Part shown: positions 5,482-5,538 of the stretch, piece by piece
Layout of the letters: the number at the start of each line of letters is the position of its first letter
Position numbering within the stretch: the stretch's first letter is position 1
Origin: an uncultured Corynebacterium sp.
GTDB lineage: Bacteria > Actinomycetota > Actinomycetes > Mycobacteriales > Mycobacteriaceae
Direction: 5' to 3'
DNA: 5,538 nt
Assembly: GCA_915275065.1 (NCBI GenBank)
Contig: CAJZGD010000174.1
Span: 1-5,538 of the forward strand
The notes under the pieces: generated by a model
What the model was told of the DNA's origin: nothing
The model's database searches: none
What the model saw: the letters and a program-made list of their open reading frames with translations, nothing else
Made by a program: the position numbers and the translations under genes

Positions 5482-5536
5482 TTTTGCTACTACCCCCGAT
5501 TGCCCCTATTTTTAGGGGCACTGCCTCATAGCAAAA
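5482..5536. repeat. Nested inverted repeats at the window edge
   Basis: TGCCCCTA (5501-5508) and TAGGGGCA (5513-5520) form a perfect 8-bp stem with a TTTT loop. Around them TTTTGCTA (5482-5489) and TAGCAAAA (5529-5536) form a second perfect 8-bp pair. No T-run follows on either strand, so a simple terminator is not supported. The structure may continue past the window end. Confidence 0.6.
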
Positions 5537-5538
5537 CA

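Larger units (their letters stand above)
5113..5538. other. A+T-rich intergenic region without a convincing gene
   Basis: About 425 bp upstream of the 267-residue gene's leader. It contains the candidate promoter elements, the 15-bp tandem pair, the 10-bp palindrome TCAGATCTGA (5253-5262) and the nested inverted repeats listed separately. A 60-codon plus-strand frame (5162-5344) has no good ribosome binding site and is not called. No tRNA or other known RNA is recognised. Confidence 0.6.

Noticed and set aside
5501..5520. Intrinsic terminator at the TGCCCCTA/TAGGGGCA stem
   Set aside because: The T or A run is in the loop, not after the stem, on both strands.

Overview
The window looks like part of a Corynebacterium (or close mycolic-acid actinobacterium) chromosome. 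The coding sequence is moderately G+C-rich and the spacers are A+T-rich. Every recognisable gene encodes an exported protein: a twin-arginine lipoprotein, two or three proteins with Sec signal peptides, Ig-like domains, and membrane-spanning C-termini without an LPXTG motif. The genus is inferred from this style and was not checked by a search. All supported genes lie on the minus strand, so the window reads from right to left.

Right end (about 5538-5064): an A+T-rich spacer with no convincing gene. It holds a nested palindrome at the window edge, two TTGACAGGA copies, a small tandem repeat and, just before the first gene, two overlapping hairpins. The second hairpin contains the ribosome binding site. 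Next comes a 267-residue secreted Ig-like protein with a hydrophobic C-terminus (5063-4260), followed by a long inverted repeat that probably ends its transcript (4193-4243).

Middle (about 4190-3889): a probable promoter, then an unlisted possible 49-residue ORF with a GTG start and a good ribosome binding site (4113-3964), then a perfect 14-bp hairpin. This leads into a tight three-gene operon. Its genes are a Tat-exported FecB/FhuD-type substrate-binding lipoprotein (3888-2899), an 816-residue membrane-anchored surface protein (2868-418, gap 30 bp) and a further secreted Ig-like protein cut by the left edge (397-1, gap 20 bp).

Possible joint role (inference): the lipoprotein binds an iron-siderophore, or possibly haem, at the outer face of the plasma membrane. 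The large protein has two Ig-like domains that resemble, from memory, domains that accompany HtaA haem-binding domains in actinobacteria. A long Ser/Thr/Pro/Gly-rich stalk separates them, so the protein could reach through the cell wall. No HtaA domain, permease or ATPase is visible, so the lipoprotein either has partners outside the window or is an orphan binding protein. The most unusual points are this gene combination, the small ORF plus hairpin leader, and the overlapping hairpins at the ribosome binding site of the 267-residue gene.
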